A stretch of 64,000 bases of DNA. Source: Alcanivorax sediminis. GTDB lineage: Bacteria > Pseudomonadota > Gammaproteobacteria > Pseudomonadales > Alcanivoracaceae. The notes under the pieces were generated by a model. That model searched no databases, was not told the DNA's origin, and saw only the letters and a program-made list of their open reading frames with translations. The stretch covers positions 2,418,001-2,482,000 of the forward strand of contig NZ_WIRE01000001.1 in NCBI RefSeq assembly GCF_009601165.1. The letters run 5' to 3'. Positions 25,615 to 34,210 of this stretch are shown here, piece after piece. Position numbers and translations under genes: made by a program. Numbering within the stretch: the first letter of the stretch is position 1; every line of letters begins with the position of its first letter.

Positions 25615-26877
25615 GTGCAAGGTAGTTTCGATCCTGTTCTGGTACTGGCTTCGTACTGTGTGGCGGTGATTGCCTCCTATATCGCTCTGTACTTTGGTAC
25701 GCGTCTTTTTGTTATCGAAGGGCCGGCCCGCAAGTTCTGGCTTGCAATGGGCGGAGTTTGTCTCGGCTCGGGAATCTGGTCCATGCACTTTGTCGGTATG
25801 AGTGCGTACACCATGCCCATGGACATGGAGATGAGTTTCAGTGCTGGTTTGACGTTCCTGTCCTGGATACCTGCAGTGCTGGCGTCTACCCTGGCGCTAT
25901 ACGTCATTACGCGCCAGACCGTGAAGGTGCGGAGCATTGTTGCCAGCTCCCTGATTATGGGGGGTGGGATTTGTGCAATGCATTACGGCGGCATGTATGC
26001 CATGCAAATGCATCCCCAGATTGGTTATGACCCTGTCCTCTTCTGGCTGTCAGTGTTGATCGCTGTGGTGGCTTCAGGGGCTGCAATGTTGATCTGTCGT
26101 GCCGTGCGGCTGGTGCCGGAGAAATATGTCTTTATGACCAAGACTCTGGCCGCCCTGGTGATGGGGGCTGCTATTTGCGGGATGCACTACACCGGGATGG
26201 CGGCGGCAATATACAGCCCGGAGGCACTGATTCCCGGGGATAACTTGTTGCAAGGTGACTGGATGGGGATCCCGATGGCGGTGATTTCGGCGGTGTTTCT
26301 GATTATTGCCTTGATCGTGGCGCTTCAGGATTTTCGCGAAATCGAACGTGAAAAGAATGTCCGTGAGCAACGGGCTGCGTGGGTCGAGAGTCGCTCTCAC
26401 ACTGATCCGGTCTCTGGCCTGTCCACCCGTCATCACTTCGATCAGTTCTTGCTCAAGCGGCTGGCAGCCAGCAGCGCACGATTCTCGCTGGTGTACCTGG
26501 AACTGCAGGATTATCAAAGCCTGTTCAATCAGCAGGGAGAAGTCGTGGCAAACCAGTTGGTACAAGATGCCTCGGCGGCATTCTCTCAAGCATTGGCTTC
26601 GTCAGAACTGCAAGCCCGTTTTTCTCGTCATGGCTTGATTGCGCTGCTTGATCCCGTTGATGACAGAGCATTTAGAGAGCTTGCCGGAGTGATCCGTACC
26701 ACATTGGCGGCCAGCAGCCTGGCTCGTGAGTTTGGTGCCTGGAAGCTGGGTGTCAGTCATTTCCCTGGATCAGCCAGTAGCACCCGAATGTTGGTCAGCA
26801 ACGCCAGGGAGCCACGGATTAGCGTTCGTTATGATGGTGGTCTGATGGTTGAAGGCGAGCGGTTGCTGGCATCGTGA
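25615..26877 (+). CDS. MHYT-domain membrane sensor with a degenerate GGDEF-like C-terminus
   Basis: A 420-residue protein. Residues 1-245 form an MHYT sensor of seven membrane helices with the three motif copies MHFVGM (57-62), MHYGGM and MHYTGM, thought to bind copper and sense gases such as O2, CO or NO. Residues about 262-415 follow the GGDEF layout (TDPVSGLSTRHHFDQF) but the signature reads SRHGL (337-341) and the metal Asp is missing (LELQDYQSLF), so no cyclic di-GMP synthesis is expected. Start GTG at 25615 follows GAGG. No EAL domain follows. Confidence 0.88.
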   Translation: MQGSFDPVLVLASYCVAVIASYIALYFGTRLFVIEGPARKFWLAMGGVCLGSGIWSMHFVGMSAYTMPMDMEMSFSAGLTFLSWIPAVLASTLALYVITRQTVKVRSIVASSLIMGGGICAMHYGGMYAMQMHPQIGYDPVLFWLSVLIAVVASGAAMLICRAVRLVPEKYVFMTKTLAALVMGAAICGMHYTGMAAAIYSPEALIPGDNLLQGDWMGIPMAVISAVFLIIALIVALQDFREIEREKNVREQRAAWVESRSHTDPVSGLSTRHHFDQFLLKRLAASSARFSLVYLELQDYQSLFNQQGEVVANQLVQDASAAFSQALASSELQARFSRHGLIALLDPVDDRAFRELAGVIRTTLAASSLAREFGAWKLGVSHFPGSASSTRMLVSNAREPRISVRYDGGLMVEGERLLAS

Positions 26878-26893
26878 GGGCAGTAATGACCCG

Positions 26894-26930
26894 AGTTTAA
26901 AAAACGGGCCACAGGCCCGTTTTTTAAACT
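26894..26930. terminator. Bidirectional rho-independent terminator
   Basis: A perfect 17-bp palindromic arm (agtttaaaaaacgggcc) around a 3-base loop. A tracts on the left and T tracts on the right let it serve both the MHYT gene and the convergent LysR gene. Confidence 0.95.
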
Positions 26931-26950
26931 GAAATGATGCAAGCTCGGGT

Positions 26951-27820
26951 TTATTGGTTGCGTAAGGCGCGCAGAAATGCCTGGGCTGCATTGGACTGGC
27001 TTCTGGCGGGGTGTGTTACTACACCAAGCTGGCGCTTGGGCAGCGGGGCGTCCACGGGCAGCTGAACCACCCCTTTGTCGACCATGGTGGCAGGTAGCAC
27101 GCTCCATCCCAGACCAATGGAAACCATCATGTGGATAGTTTCCAGATAATTGGTGGACATGGCGATATCCAGTTTCAACTTGTGCTCATCAAATAGCCGC
27201 TCAACGATGCCACGGGTGAAGGTCACCGGTGAAGGCAGGATGGCGCTGTGCCCGGTGAGGGCTTCCAGCGTCAGGTTCTGCTGGCGCGCCAGCGGATGCT
27301 CCGGTGCGCACATAAACACCAGGGGGTCTTCCCATATCACCTGGCTGTGCAACCTTTCATCTGGCTGAGGGGGCAGGGTGACCACCCCCATCTCCAGCTC
27401 ACCATGCAATACCCCTTCCCAGGCTTCTTCGGAGTCAATGAAGTGAATGTCCAGCGTTACCTTGGGGTAATCACGGGAGAATTGACGAAGAACGGGAGGG
27501 AGGCGATGCAGGCCAATATGGTGACTTGTGCCAATTCTCAGTTTTCCGGACACCTCACCGGAGAGGTCGTGGATGGCCCGGGCGATATCTTCCACATCCA
27601 TCAGTACCTGGCGAGCACGGGGTAGCAGGGCGTTGCCCGCTTCGGTGAGTTTGATCTGTCGGCCGACACGGTCAAACAGGCGTGCCTCGAGTTGTTGTTC
27701 GAGCAGGGCGATACGCTTGCTGATGGCCGGTTGGGTAATGTACAGGCGCTCAGCGGCGGCAGAGAAAGAACCGGTTTCGGCAACGGCCATAAAGGCGGTG
27801 AGAGTCGGCGTGTCTATCAT
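26951..27820 (-). CDS. LysR-family regulator divergent from leuC
   Basis: A 289-residue LysR regulator: winged helix-turn-helix in residues 1-60 (TGSFSAAAERLYITQPAISKRI) and a periplasmic-binding-like effector domain from about 90. It diverges from leuCD-leuB with 171 bases between, the arrangement seen in Pseudomonas (PA3122/leuC from memory), so it most likely controls the leu genes, perhaps with a leucine-pathway intermediate as effector. The start is ATG at 27820 with AGGA upstream. Confidence 0.9.
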   Translation of the reverse strand: MIDTPTLTAFMAVAETGSFSAAAERLYITQPAISKRIALLEQQLEARLFDRVGRQIKLTEAGNALLPRARQVLMDVEDIARAIHDLSGEVSGKLRIGTSHHIGLHRLPPVLRQFSRDYPKVTLDIHFIDSEEAWEGVLHGELEMGVVTLPPQPDERLHSQVIWEDPLVFMCAPEHPLARQQNLTLEALTGHSAILPSPVTFTRGIVERLFDEHKLKLDIAMSTNYLETIHMMVSIGLGWSVLPATMVDKGVVQLPVDAPLPKRQLGVVTHPARSQSNAAQAFLRALRNQ

Positions 27821-27858
27821 TCCCAGGAATCCTGATTGGTCTCAGACGGGGATAATAA

Positions 27859-27887
27859 TTGGTTATCTTAAAAATGAAAAATATGAA
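27859..27887 (+). promoter_or_regulatory. Probable leuC promoter in a LysR-type control region
   Basis: TTGGTT (27859-27864), 17 bases, TATGAA (27882-27887) in an AT-rich stretch between the LysR gene and leuC. The weak -35 suits an activator-dependent promoter. I did not find a clean T-N11-A dyad. Confidence 0.4.
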
Positions 27888-27991
27888 TTGGATTTATTGA
27901 TGGCCGAACCCTACATTAAACACCAGTGATAGACCAGCTGAATTTGTGGTCTCAGCCAGTGGTGGCCAAATTCTGGCCCAGGGAGAAAGAG

Positions 27992-29410
27992 ATGGCCGGC
28001 AAGACTCTCTATGACAAGTTGTGGAATGCCCACCTCGTAACCGAGCGTGAGGATGGTTCCGCCCTGATTTATATCGATCGTCAGATCATTCATGAAGTGA
28101 CGTCTCCCCAGGCGTTTGAAGGTCTGCGTCTTGCAGGTCGTCAGCCCTGGCGTGTCAGTGCGAGTGTGGCCACCATTGACCACAACGTGCCGACCACGCC
28201 TTTCAAGTCTGCTGCGGAAATCAAGGATGAGACCTCGCGTATTCAGGTGCAGACACTGCAAGATAATACCCGTGAGTTTGGCATCACTGAGTTTGGTATC
28301 GGTGATGTGCGCCAGGGCATTGTCCATGTGATGGCGCCGGAGCAAGGTGCTGTTGTGCCGGGTATGACCGTGGTCTGTGGTGACTCTCACACTTCCACCA
28401 ATGGCGCGCTGGCCTGTCTTGCCCATGGTATCGGTACCAGCGAAGTGGAGCATGTGCTGGCCACCCAGACGCTGGTTGCCAAGAAAATGAAGAACATGCG
28501 TGTCAGCGTAGAGGGTGATCTTGGCGCTGGCGTCACCGCCAAAGACGTGGTGCTGCATATTATCGGGGTGATTGGCACTGCCGGCGGGACCGGTTATGCG
28601 CTGGAGTTTGCCGGTTCAGCCATCCGCAGTTTGTCAATGGAAGGGCGGATGACCGTCTGTAACATGTCCATCGAGGCTGGCGCCCGGGCCGGTATGGTCG
28701 CTGTAGACGATGTTACCATCGATTATGTGAAAGGCCGTCCGTTTGCTCCCAAGGGGGCGGATTGGGACAAGGCTGTCGAATACTGGCGCAGCCTGGTGTC
28801 CGATGCTGATGCGGTATTTGACGAAGACATCACCATTGATGCGGCTGACATTCGTCCCCAGGTGTCCTGGGGTACCAGTCCGGAGATGGTGATTTCCGTG
28901 GACGCCAATCTGCCCGACCCGGCCGCCGAGAGCGACGACGTCAAGCGCTCTGGTATGCAGCGCGCCTATGAATACATGGGCCTCAAGCCGGGTATGCCTG
29001 TGACCGACATCAAAGTAGATCGTGTCTTTATCGGCTCCTGTACTAACTCCCGTATTGAAGACCTGCGCGCTGCAGCAGAAGTGGCGAAAGGTCGGCACAA
29101 GGCGGATTCAGTCAAGCAGGTGCTGGTAGTGCCAGGCTCCGGTCTGGTCAAGCAGCAAGCGGAGAAAGAGGGGTTGGACAAGATCTTCGTTGCCGCAGGG
29201 TTTGAGTGGAGAGAGCCGGGCTGCTCCATGTGTCTGGCCATGAACCCGGATCGCCTTGAGCCAGGTGAACATTGTGCATCTACCTCTAACCGTAATTTTG
29301 AAGGTCGCCAGGGTAACGGCGGGCGTACTCATTTGGTGAGTCCGGCCATGGCTGCGGCGGCTGCGGTGGCCGGGCATTTCGTCGATATCCGCGAACTGGA
29401 ACCGGCCTGA
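27992..29410 (+). CDS. leuC: 3-isopropylmalate dehydratase large subunit
   Basis: With LeuD isomerises 2- to 3-isopropylmalate in leucine synthesis; aconitase family, one 4Fe-4S cluster. 472 residues. Cluster cysteines are in [13 protein letters not shown] and the CSMCLAMN segment; [24 protein letters not shown] is the substrate region. ATG 27992 follows AGGGAG; the frame open to 27926 is leader only. leuD follows after 21 bases. Confidence 0.97.
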   Translation: MAGKTLYDKLWNAHLVTEREDGSALIYIDRQIIHEVTSPQAFEGLRLAGRQPWRVSASVATIDHNVPTTPFKSAAEIKDETSRIQVQTLQDNTREFGITEFGIGDVRQGIVHVMAPEQGAVVPGMTVVCGDSHTSTNGALACLAHGIGTSEVEHVLATQTLVAKKMKNMRVSVEGDLGAGVTAKDVVLHIIGVIGTAGGTGYALEFAGSAIRSLSMEGRMTVCNMSIEAGARAGMVAVDDVTIDYVKGRPFAPKGADWDKAVEYWRSLVSDADAVFDEDITIDAADIRPQVSWGTSPEMVISVDANLPDPAAESDDVKRSGMQRAYEYMGLKPGMPVTDIKVDRVFIGSCTNSRIEDLRAAAEVAKGRHKADSVKQVLVVPGSGLVKQQAEKEGLDKIFVAAGFEWREPGCSMCLAMNPDRLEPGEHCASTSNRNFEGRQGNGGRTHLVSPAMAAAAAVAGHFVDIRELEPA

Positions 29411-29431
29411 GGCCGCAACGAGGGAATCATC

Positions 29432-30070
29432 ATGGAAAAATTTGTTCGTCTCGATGGCCTGGTTGCCCCTTTGGATCGTGCCAATGTGGATACTGATCAG
29501 ATCATCCCGAAGCAGTTTTTGAAATCCATCAAACGTACCGGTTTTGGCCCTAATCTGTTTGATGAATGGCGCTACCTGGATGAAGGTTTTCCCGGGCAGG
29601 ACAACAGCGCGCGCCCTTTGAATGAAGGCTTTGTGCTGAATCAGAGCCGTTATCAGGGGGCCAGCATTCTGCTTGCCCGTCGTAACTTCGGCTGCGGCTC
29701 CAGCCGTGAGCATGCGCCCTGGGCGCTGATGGATTTCGGCTTCCGGGCCATCATTGCTCCGAGCTTTGCCGATATCTTCTACAACAACTGCTTCAAAAAC
29801 GGGCTGTTGCCCATTGTGTTGTCGGAAGATAACGTGGAAAGCCTGTTCAAGGCGGTGGAAGGCAAGGAAGGGTTCCGTATCACTGTGGATCTGGAAAACC
29901 AGCAGGTAATCCCCGAGCAGGGAGAGCCGCTGCCTTTCGAGATTGACGAGTTCCGCAAGCACTGTTTGTTGAACGGTCTGGATGAAATCGGTCTGACCCT
30001 CAATGAAGCGGACACCATTCGCGCCTATGAAGAGCGCCGTGCTGAACAGGAGCCCTGGATCTTCCAGTAG
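29432..30070 (+). CDS. leuD: 3-isopropylmalate dehydratase small subunit
   Basis: Swivelling domain partner of LeuC; 212 residues, normal length. [19 protein letters not shown] and the [17 protein letters not shown] active-site loop are diagnostic. ATG at 29432 has GAGGGA upstream. It is followed after 43 bases by a lipoprotein gene rather than directly by leuB. Confidence 0.96.
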   Translation: MEKFVRLDGLVAPLDRANVDTDQIIPKQFLKSIKRTGFGPNLFDEWRYLDEGFPGQDNSARPLNEGFVLNQSRYQGASILLARRNFGCGSSREHAPWALMDFGFRAIIAPSFADIFYNNCFKNGLLPIVLSEDNVESLFKAVEGKEGFRITVDLENQQVIPEQGEPLPFEIDEFRKHCLLNGLDEIGLTLNEADTIRAYEERRAEQEPWIFQ

Positions 30071-30113
30071 GTGGATCCGGATAATTAAAAGAAGAAATCT
30101 CCAAGGAGGCGTT

Positions 30114-30554
30114 ATGTTGAGGATTCTGTCGTTATGTTCGGTGCTGGTGTTGGCCGGTTGTGCAACAACCGGGATGTACGATGCCCCCAGTGGTGACGAT
30201 GTAGTCAAACTGAGTATTGATAACCAGCTGGCCGCGCCGGCGGATGATGCGGCCGCAGGCGGTTGGCAGATGCCGGTGAGTAATGAAGCGAAAGCCTCCC
30301 TGTTCAAGGTGGATGGCGAGCGAATTTCCGAGCAGGCTGGTGCGGATTCCGTTGATCTTGAAGCGGGCAAGCACACAATTGAGGTGTTTGCTGACCAGGG
30401 CGGCATTCTTCGCTTTGGAAAATTCCGCTACACCTTTGAAGAAAGCGGTGCCTACCGTCTACGCATCAAGGCAGCGAATGGCAAGGGGGACTACACCCTC
30501 GAGCTGATTGAGGCTGGTGCGCCAGATACGGTGCTGAAAACCAAGAACTTTTAA
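30114..30554 (+). CDS. Small lipoprotein inserted between leuD and leuB
   Basis: A 146-residue exported lipoprotein: short hydrophobic signal ending in the lipobox LAGC (Cys18), then a mature domain of about 128 residues with beta-rich sequence (GKHTIEVFADQ, FRYTFEESGAYRLRIKAANG) resembling a small beta sandwich. ATG at 30114 has a perfect AAGGAGG. Residue after Cys is Ala, so sorting to the outer membrane is expected. Pseudomonas has a hypothetical gene at the same place in this operon (PA3119 from memory), so the position is old. No known link to leucine synthesis. Confidence 0.8.
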   Translation: MLRILSLCSVLVLAGCATTGMYDAPSGDDVVKLSIDNQLAAPADDAAAGGWQMPVSNEAKASLFKVDGERISEQAGADSVDLEAGKHTIEVFADQGGILRFGKFRYTFEESGAYRLRIKAANGKGDYTLELIEAGAPDTVLKTKNF

Positions 30555-30589
30555 GCCCTCAGGGCAAGCAGTAGGACAGGAAGTAGTCA

Positions 30590-31666
30590 ATGAGCAAGGT
30601 ACTGGTGTTGCCCGGTGATGGCATCGGCCCGGAAATCGTCAATGAAGCGGTGAAGGTGCTGAACGTTGCCAAGGAGAAATTTGGTCTCGACGTTGAGCTT
30701 GATGAGGCCCTGGTGGGTGGCGCGGCAGTGGACGCTGAGGGCGACCCGCTGCCGGAAGGTACTCTTGAAAAGGCCCGAGCAGCGGATGCCATTTTGTTTG
30801 GCTCAATCGGTGGGCCCAAGTGGGATGCCATCGAGCGTGACAAGCGACCGGAGCGGGGCCTTTTGCGACTGCGCTCATCTCTTGGCTTGTTCGCTAACCT
30901 GCGACCGGCCATCCTGTTTCCGCAGCTGGCTGATGCCTCCAGCCTGAAGCCGGAAGTGGTTTCCGGGCTGGATATCCTGATTGTTCGTGAGCTGACCGGC
31001 GGCATCTACTTTGGCCAGCCTCGCGGCATCAAGGAAGAGAATGGCGAGCGTGTTGGGTTCAATACCTACGTGTATTCCGAATCTGAAATGCGCCGTATTG
31101 CCAAGGTGGCATTTGAGCTGGCCATGAAGCGTGACAAGCGTGTGCTGTCCGTGGATAAGGCCAACGTGCTTGAGGTAACTGAGCTTTGGAAAGAAGTGGT
31201 TACTGAAGAAGCCAAGAATTACCCGGAAATCCAGTTGTCCCATATGTATGTGGACAACGCGGCCATGCAGCTGGTGCGTGCGCCGAAACAGTTCGACGTG
31301 ATTGTCACCGGAAACCTGTTTGGTGACATTCTCTCCGATGAAGCCGCCATGCTCACCGGCTCCATCGGGATGTTGCCCTCTGCATCTCTGGATGAGAATC
31401 GCAAGGGTCTGTACGAGCCTTGTCATGGTTCTGCCCCGGATATTGCCGGGCAGGGGATTGCCAACCCGCTCGCCACCATCATGTCGCTGGCCATGCTGAT
31501 GCGTTACAGCCTGGAACGTGGTGATGTGGCAGATGCCATTGAGGCGGCGGTGGAGTCCGTTCTGGACAAGGGGCTGCGTACTGCGGATATCCATACCGAG
31601 GGCACTCGCAAAGTGGGCACAGAAGAAATGGGTAACGCCGTTGCCGAGGCTCTGGCCAACGCGTAA
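30590..31666 (+). CDS. leuB: 3-isopropylmalate dehydrogenase
   Basis: Oxidises and decarboxylates 3-isopropylmalate with NAD+; 358 residues, cytosolic. [10 protein letters not shown] at the start, [32 protein letters not shown] and the [19 protein letters not shown] / [14 protein letters not shown] site are all present. AGGAAG lies upstream of the ATG. Last leu gene; asd follows after 69 bases. Confidence 0.97.
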   Translation: MSKVLVLPGDGIGPEIVNEAVKVLNVAKEKFGLDVELDEALVGGAAVDAEGDPLPEGTLEKARAADAILFGSIGGPKWDAIERDKRPERGLLRLRSSLGLFANLRPAILFPQLADASSLKPEVVSGLDILIVRELTGGIYFGQPRGIKEENGERVGFNTYVYSESEMRRIAKVAFELAMKRDKRVLSVDKANVLEVTELWKEVVTEEAKNYPEIQLSHMYVDNAAMQLVRAPKQFDVIVTGNLFGDILSDEAAMLTGSIGMLPSASLDENRKGLYEPCHGSAPDIAGQGIANPLATIMSLAMLMRYSLERGDVADAIEAAVESVLDKGLRTADIHTEGTRKVGTEEMGNAVAEALANA

Positions 31667-31735
31667 CAAACCGTACCGGTTTCCCGTTTATTCACTGATT
31701 TAGAAAGGGCAATCCTTTCAGGAGACAAGTTTCCA

Positions 31736-32848
31736 ATGAAGAAAGTCGGTTTTGTCGGCTGGCGTGGCATGGTGGGTTCCGTCTTGATGGAGCGCATGAT
31801 TGCCGAAAATGATTTTGCAGATATCGAACCGGTCTTTTTCTCGACCTCCCAGGTCGGTCAGGCTGGCCCGGACGTGGGCAAGGATATCCCTGCGCTGGGT
31901 GATGCCTCCAATATTGAAGAACTCAAGGGTCTCGATGTGATCGTGACCTGTCAGGGTGGCGACTACACCAACGAGGTGTACCCCCGGCTGCGTGAGGCGG
32001 GGTGGGATGGTTACTGGATCGATGCTGCGTCTGCACTGCGGATGCAGGACAACAGCGTGATCGTACTGGATCCGGTTAACCGCCAGGTGATTGATCAGGC
32101 GCTGGATAATGGCATCAAGGATTATGTTGGTGGTAACTGTACCGTCAGCCTGATGCTGATGGCACTGGGAGGTCTGTTCAACGAAGGCCTGGTCGAGTGG
32201 GCCAGCTCCCAGACCTACCAGGCCGCATCCGGTGCCGGCGCCCAGAATATGCGCGAGTTGATTGCCCAGATGGGCAAGATTCATGGAGACGTGGCAGGCA
32301 AACTGGCGGATCCTGCCAGTGCCATTCTGGATATTGATCGTCAGGTGGCGGCCACCATGCGCAGCAGTGATCTGCCCACTGCCAATTTCGGTCATTCCCT
32401 GGCGGGCTCATTGCTCCCCTGGATTGACAAGGAAATGGAGAATGGCCAGAGCAAGGAAGAATGGAAGGCCCAGGCTGAAACCAACAAGATTCTGGGGCGT
32501 TCCAATAATCCGATTGCCCTGGATGGCACCTGTGTTCGTATCGGGGCCATGCGTTGTCACGCCCAGGCGCTGACAGTCAAGCTGACCAAAGATGTGCCCA
32601 TGGATGAGATTCACGACATCATCGCTCGGTCCAATGATTGGGTGAAAGTGGTTCCCAATAACAAGGAAGACACCCTGCGTGACCTCACTCCCACCGCGGT
32701 CACGGGTACGTTGGGCGTTCCGGTAGGACGGCTTCGCAAGCTGAATATGGGCAATGACTTCCTGAATGCCTTTACTGTGGGTGATCAGCTGTTGTGGGGT
32801 GCGGCCGAACCGCTGCGCCGTATGTTGCGTATCCTGCTGGAGCGATAA
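31736..32848 (+). CDS. asd: Aspartate-semialdehyde dehydrogenase
   Basis: Makes aspartate semialdehyde for lysine, threonine, methionine and diaminopimelate; 370 residues, enterobacterial-type ASADH. The NADP motif is GWRGMVGS, the catalytic Cys135 is in GGNCTVSLM, and the [11 protein letters not shown] and RCHAQALT segments carry substrate residues. AGGAG lies 11 bases before the ATG. A hairpin follows at 32879. Confidence 0.96.
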   Translation: MKKVGFVGWRGMVGSVLMERMIAENDFADIEPVFFSTSQVGQAGPDVGKDIPALGDASNIEELKGLDVIVTCQGGDYTNEVYPRLREAGWDGYWIDAASALRMQDNSVIVLDPVNRQVIDQALDNGIKDYVGGNCTVSLMLMALGGLFNEGLVEWASSQTYQAASGAGAQNMRELIAQMGKIHGDVAGKLADPASAILDIDRQVAATMRSSDLPTANFGHSLAGSLLPWIDKEMENGQSKEEWKAQAETNKILGRSNNPIALDGTCVRIGAMRCHAQALTVKLTKDVPMDEIHDIIARSNDWVKVVPNNKEDTLRDLTPTAVTGTLGVPVGRLRKLNMGNDFLNAFTVGDQLLWGAAEPLRRMLRILLER

Positions 32849-32878
32849 CGCTGACGGCAGACAGCCATAATGTTGGCC

Positions 32879-32922
32879 AACGCGGGCATGGCTTCGTCGC
32901 AAGACGGGCCTTGCCCGCGTTT
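32879..32922 (+). terminator. Terminator-like hairpin after asd
   Basis: Arms aacgcgggca(tggc) and (gcct)tgcccgcgtt form a long stem with a loop of about 15 bases and a weak T-rich tail (tttgtgtttct). Probably a partial terminator separating asd from the asd-like gene. Confidence 0.6.
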
Positions 32923-33031
32923 GTGTTTCTGCTCAGGCAATAAGTTCAGGCCGATGTCATCGGGTATCGGATCCAAACGAAAAACACAGACATGGCGCGG
33001 GTGGCAACCTGGCGCCAGGCAGGGGTAGACC

Positions 33032-34045
33032 ATGCGTACGATTAATCTGGCGGTTGTCGGGGCGACCGGTCTGGTTGGAGAAGCCATTCTCAAGCTTCTC
33101 GCGGAACGTGAATTGCCATTGGGTGAGCTCTATGCACTGGCCTCCGATAGCGGGGCAGGAAACCGCATCAGTTTTGCCAGTCGCTCCCTGACAGTGACGG
33201 ATGCCGCGCAATTCGATTTCTCCAAAGTGGATGTGGCCATTTTTGCAGCCGGGGCGCCCGCCAGTCAGGCGCTGGTGCCGGTGGCTGCGGAATCCGGTGC
33301 CCTGGCGGTGGACCTTTCTCCTGCCTATCGATACGACGATGCGGTACCCCTGATCGTGGCTGACGTGAACGATGAACTGTTGGCCCAGGCGAGAGAAACC
33401 AACATCGTTGCCTGTGCTGATGCGGCAACGGTTCAGCTGCTGCGGGCCCTCAAGCCGATCAATGATATGGCTCCGATTCAGGAAGTGGTTGTCACCCAAC
33501 TCCAGGCTGCCTCTGCCACAGGTCGTAGTGGTGTGGATCAGCTGGCACAGCAAAGCGTCCGTCTTCTCAACGGGATGGCGCCCAGTGAGGATGCGAAAGC
33601 ACAGATCGCATTCAATGTGTTGCCGGTGAGTGGGCAGGTTCAGGAAAACGGCTATTCCAGCGAGGAGCTGAAGTTAATGCTCGAATCGCGACGAGTGCTG
33701 GCTGGCCAGCAGCTGCAGGTGCTGGTGACCACGGTTCGGGTGCCGGTGTTCTATGGCCATGGTCAGAGCGTGACGGTAAGGGCGGTGCAGCCGCTGTCAG
33801 CGGGCCAGGCCGTAACCCTGTGGGAGGGCGAGCAAGACCTGATTGTCCAGGAAAATGACGACCCCCAGGCCATGTCCCCCGTGGCCATGGTGGAAGGGCA
33901 GCCAGAGCTGCGAATCTCGAGAATCCGTGAAGATATGGAAGGGACGGGCGCGATAAGCTATTTTAGCGTCGCTGACAATGTCCGCTGGGGGGCAGCCCTG
34001 AATGCGGTCAAAATAGTCGAGAAGTTGCTAAAAGACTATCTGTAA
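33032..34045 (+). CDS. Aspartate-semialdehyde dehydrogenase paralog without the catalytic cysteine (Usg-like)
   Basis: A 337-residue ASADH-fold protein: AVVGATGLVGE cofactor loop and SRIREDMEGTGAISYFSVADN C-terminal dimer region. The active-site NC[ST]T is missing; the aligned stretch reads CADAATVQ (128-135), with Ala131 at the nucleophile place. It should not catalyse the reaction. It corresponds to the second asd gene of Pseudomonas (PA3116) and to E. coli Usg, conserved between asd/leuB and fimV/truA; function unknown. Confidence 0.88.
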   Translation: MRTINLAVVGATGLVGEAILKLLAERELPLGELYALASDSGAGNRISFASRSLTVTDAAQFDFSKVDVAIFAAGAPASQALVPVAAESGALAVDLSPAYRYDDAVPLIVADVNDELLAQARETNIVACADAATVQLLRALKPINDMAPIQEVVVTQLQAASATGRSGVDQLAQQSVRLLNGMAPSEDAKAQIAFNVLPVSGQVQENGYSSEELKLMLESRRVLAGQQLQVLVTTVRVPVFYGHGQSVTVRAVQPLSAGQAVTLWEGEQDLIVQENDDPQAMSPVAMVEGQPELRISRIREDMEGTGAISYFSVADNVRWGAALNAVKIVEKLLKDYL

Positions 34046-34210
34046 TGGATACTTACTGACATTATGTGACGCGGTTTCTAGGTTTTGCTCCCAAGCCGGG
34101 GCAGAATGGGGAAATAGTGTCATGGAACTGCTCGCCGCCTGGGGGCTTGTCCGGAAGCGCCCGGAGGAAGGGGCAGAGCGCGGGAAACATAATAAATAAA
34201 GGGTTCGACC

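Noticed and set aside
29108..30406. 432-codon open frame on the minus strand across leuC, leuD and the lipoprotein
   Set aside because: Shadow of three well-recognised plus-strand genes; composition not protein-like and no ribosome site.
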